From Novipirellula aureliae (lineage in GTDB: Bacteria > Planctomycetota > Planctomycetia > Pirellulales > Pirellulaceae): a stretch of DNA of 64,000 nt. The translations under genes and the position numbers were made by a program. The stretch covers positions 620,001 through 684,000 of the forward strand of contig NZ_SJPY01000003.1 in the NCBI RefSeq assembly GCF_007860185.1. Reading direction: 5' to 3'. Positions 63,320 through 64,000 of this stretch are shown here, in pieces. Within the stretch, counting starts at the first letter, position 1; every line of letters begins with the position of its first letter. The notes beneath the pieces are model-generated. The model did no database searches. It was not told where the DNA came from and saw nothing but the letters and a program-made list of their open reading frames with translations.

Positions 63320-64000
63320 ATGGACGTCCCCTCCCATACATGCCGATCAGAAAGACCGACGGAAAGACCGGTAGCCCAGTGCTTGGTTAGCTTTGGCAGC
63401 AACCTGGGTCACCGGAAAACCGTCATCGCCGAAGCAGCCCGTCAGATCGCCGATTCACCATTTGCACAGTCCTTTGCGGCGAGTCGGTTGTTTGAAACGC
63501 CACCCATCGGTGGCCCCGATGGGCAGGAGCCGTTTCTGAATGCGGCAGCCGCTTTTGAAACGACCGCCAGTGCTCGAGAAATATTGACGCTGCTACAATC
63601 GGTGGAAGAGCAACTAGGTCGCCAGAGGCTCCAGCGGTGGAGTGCTCGATCGATCGACCTCGACGTGATTTTACATGGACAATTGATCGGCTTTCAATCG
63701 GCTTTGATTGTTCCGCACCCTCGCTACACCGCTCGCCAATTTGTTTTGCAACCCGCCTGCGATGTGGCAGAGCATTACTGCGATCCTCGGTTTGGTTGGA
63801 CCATCGGCCAACTGGCGCGGCACTTGTCGGCAGGTCACCCTTCCATTTCGCTCGTCGGATCCGACCACGCAACGCGTCGACTGTTGTGCAAACGACTTGC
63901 CGTGGAGCACGGGATTCCCACATTCGGAGTTTCCGACAAAATCGACGGACCTAGAACCCCCCCAAGTGGGTCGTGGGTCAGCGAGAGCCCTCCCCCGCTA
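63320..64000 (+). CDS. folK: HPPK, 2-amino-4-hydroxy-6-hydroxymethyldihydropteridine pyrophosphokinase (cut by window end)
   Basis: Adds pyrophosphate from ATP to the pterin precursor of folate. The frame from ATG 63320 stays open to the window edge (227 codons, no stop). It has CLVSFGSNLGHRKT, RLFETPPIGGPDGQEPFLNA, WSARSIDLDVILHG (the HPPK signature) and VPHPRYTARQFVLQPACDVA. The first ~22 residues are not family-like, so a TTG at 63383 is an alternative start. After the HPPK domain (about 175) the protein continues with HPSISLVGSDHATRRLLCKR and beyond, which suggests an extra C-terminal domain of unknown kind. A GGAAGG lies directly against the ATG. Confidence 0.85.
   Translation, partial: MDVPSHTCRSERPTERPVAQCLVSFGSNLGHRKTVIAEAARQIADSPFAQSFAASRLFETPPIGGPDGQEPFLNAAAAFETTASAREILTLLQSVEEQLGRQRLQRWSARSIDLDVILHGQLIGFQSALIVPHPRYTARQFVLQPACDVAEHYCDPRFGWTIGQLARHLSAGHPSISLVGSDHATRRLLCKRLAVEHGIPTFGVSDKIDGPRTPPSGSWVSESPPPL

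Noticed and set aside
63202-63390. 62-codon plus frame before folK
   Set aside because: No ribosome site or family pattern, and it overlaps the folK start in another frame.

Overview
The window reads as a chromosome segment of a free-living planctomycete, most likely a Rhodopirellula-like member of the Pirellulaceae. The evidence is family content: a PVC-type protein with a terminal CxxCH haem site, a DUF1559 pseudopilin beside a PEP-CTERM surface protein, a kinase joined to WD40-like sequence, several large secreted proteins of planctomycete type, and many intergenic hairpin repeats. Genes lie on both strands in short operons, often with 1-4 nt overlaps. No phage, CRISPR array or intact insertion sequence was found.

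Layout. 1-6.2 kb: start of a secreted TPR-like protein (cut by the window edge), mutY overlapping a secreted PDZ protein, a PAS-GGDEF diguanylate cyclase, then a repeat-rich stretch with a decayed transposase. 6.2-12.1 kb: an RND efflux pump and its adaptor, divergent from a TetR regulator, with a candidate operator on the pump promoter. 12.1-20.3 kb: a cold-shock protein, a DEAD-box helicase, a secreted protein of unknown role and the CxxCH protein. 20.3-22.6 kb: a DUF1559 protein and a DUF4465-like PEP-CTERM protein downstream of a well-formed cobalamin riboswitch. 22.7-27.1 kb: a rhomboid protease and an operon of a GH88-like hydrolase, an SDR and an ATP-grasp protein. 27.2-36.7 kb: a hairpin array, a voltage-sensor-like membrane protein, asnB, a GNAT/FemAB-like transferase, hisS with an EEP phosphatase, a YkgJ protein and purU. 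36.8-45.5 kb: a vWA protein, a PP2A-like phosphatase, tRNA-Lys with a terminator, unknown proteins and an acyltransferase/acyl-ACP synthetase fusion. 46.2-58 kb: an Rnf operon in the order rnfB, giant pyruvate:ferredoxin oxidoreductase, rnfC, D, G, E, A, then a small Cys-rich membrane protein and a ferredoxin-NADP reductase. 58-61.2 kb: broken methyltransferase, kinase and sigma-factor genes. 61.2-64 kb: a CoA-disulfide reductase-rhodanese fusion and folK, which runs off the end.

Two systems stand out. First, a cobalamin riboswitch precedes a pseudopilin-like and a surface-anchored protein and no known B12 gene, which suggests a planctomycete corrinoid-capture module. Second, a 2-oxoacid:ferredoxin oxidoreductase with its own C-terminal ferredoxin domain is embedded and translationally coupled inside an Rnf operon, which suggests direct coupling of pyruvate oxidation or synthesis to ion-motive force.

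All assignments are by eye from motifs; no database search was run.
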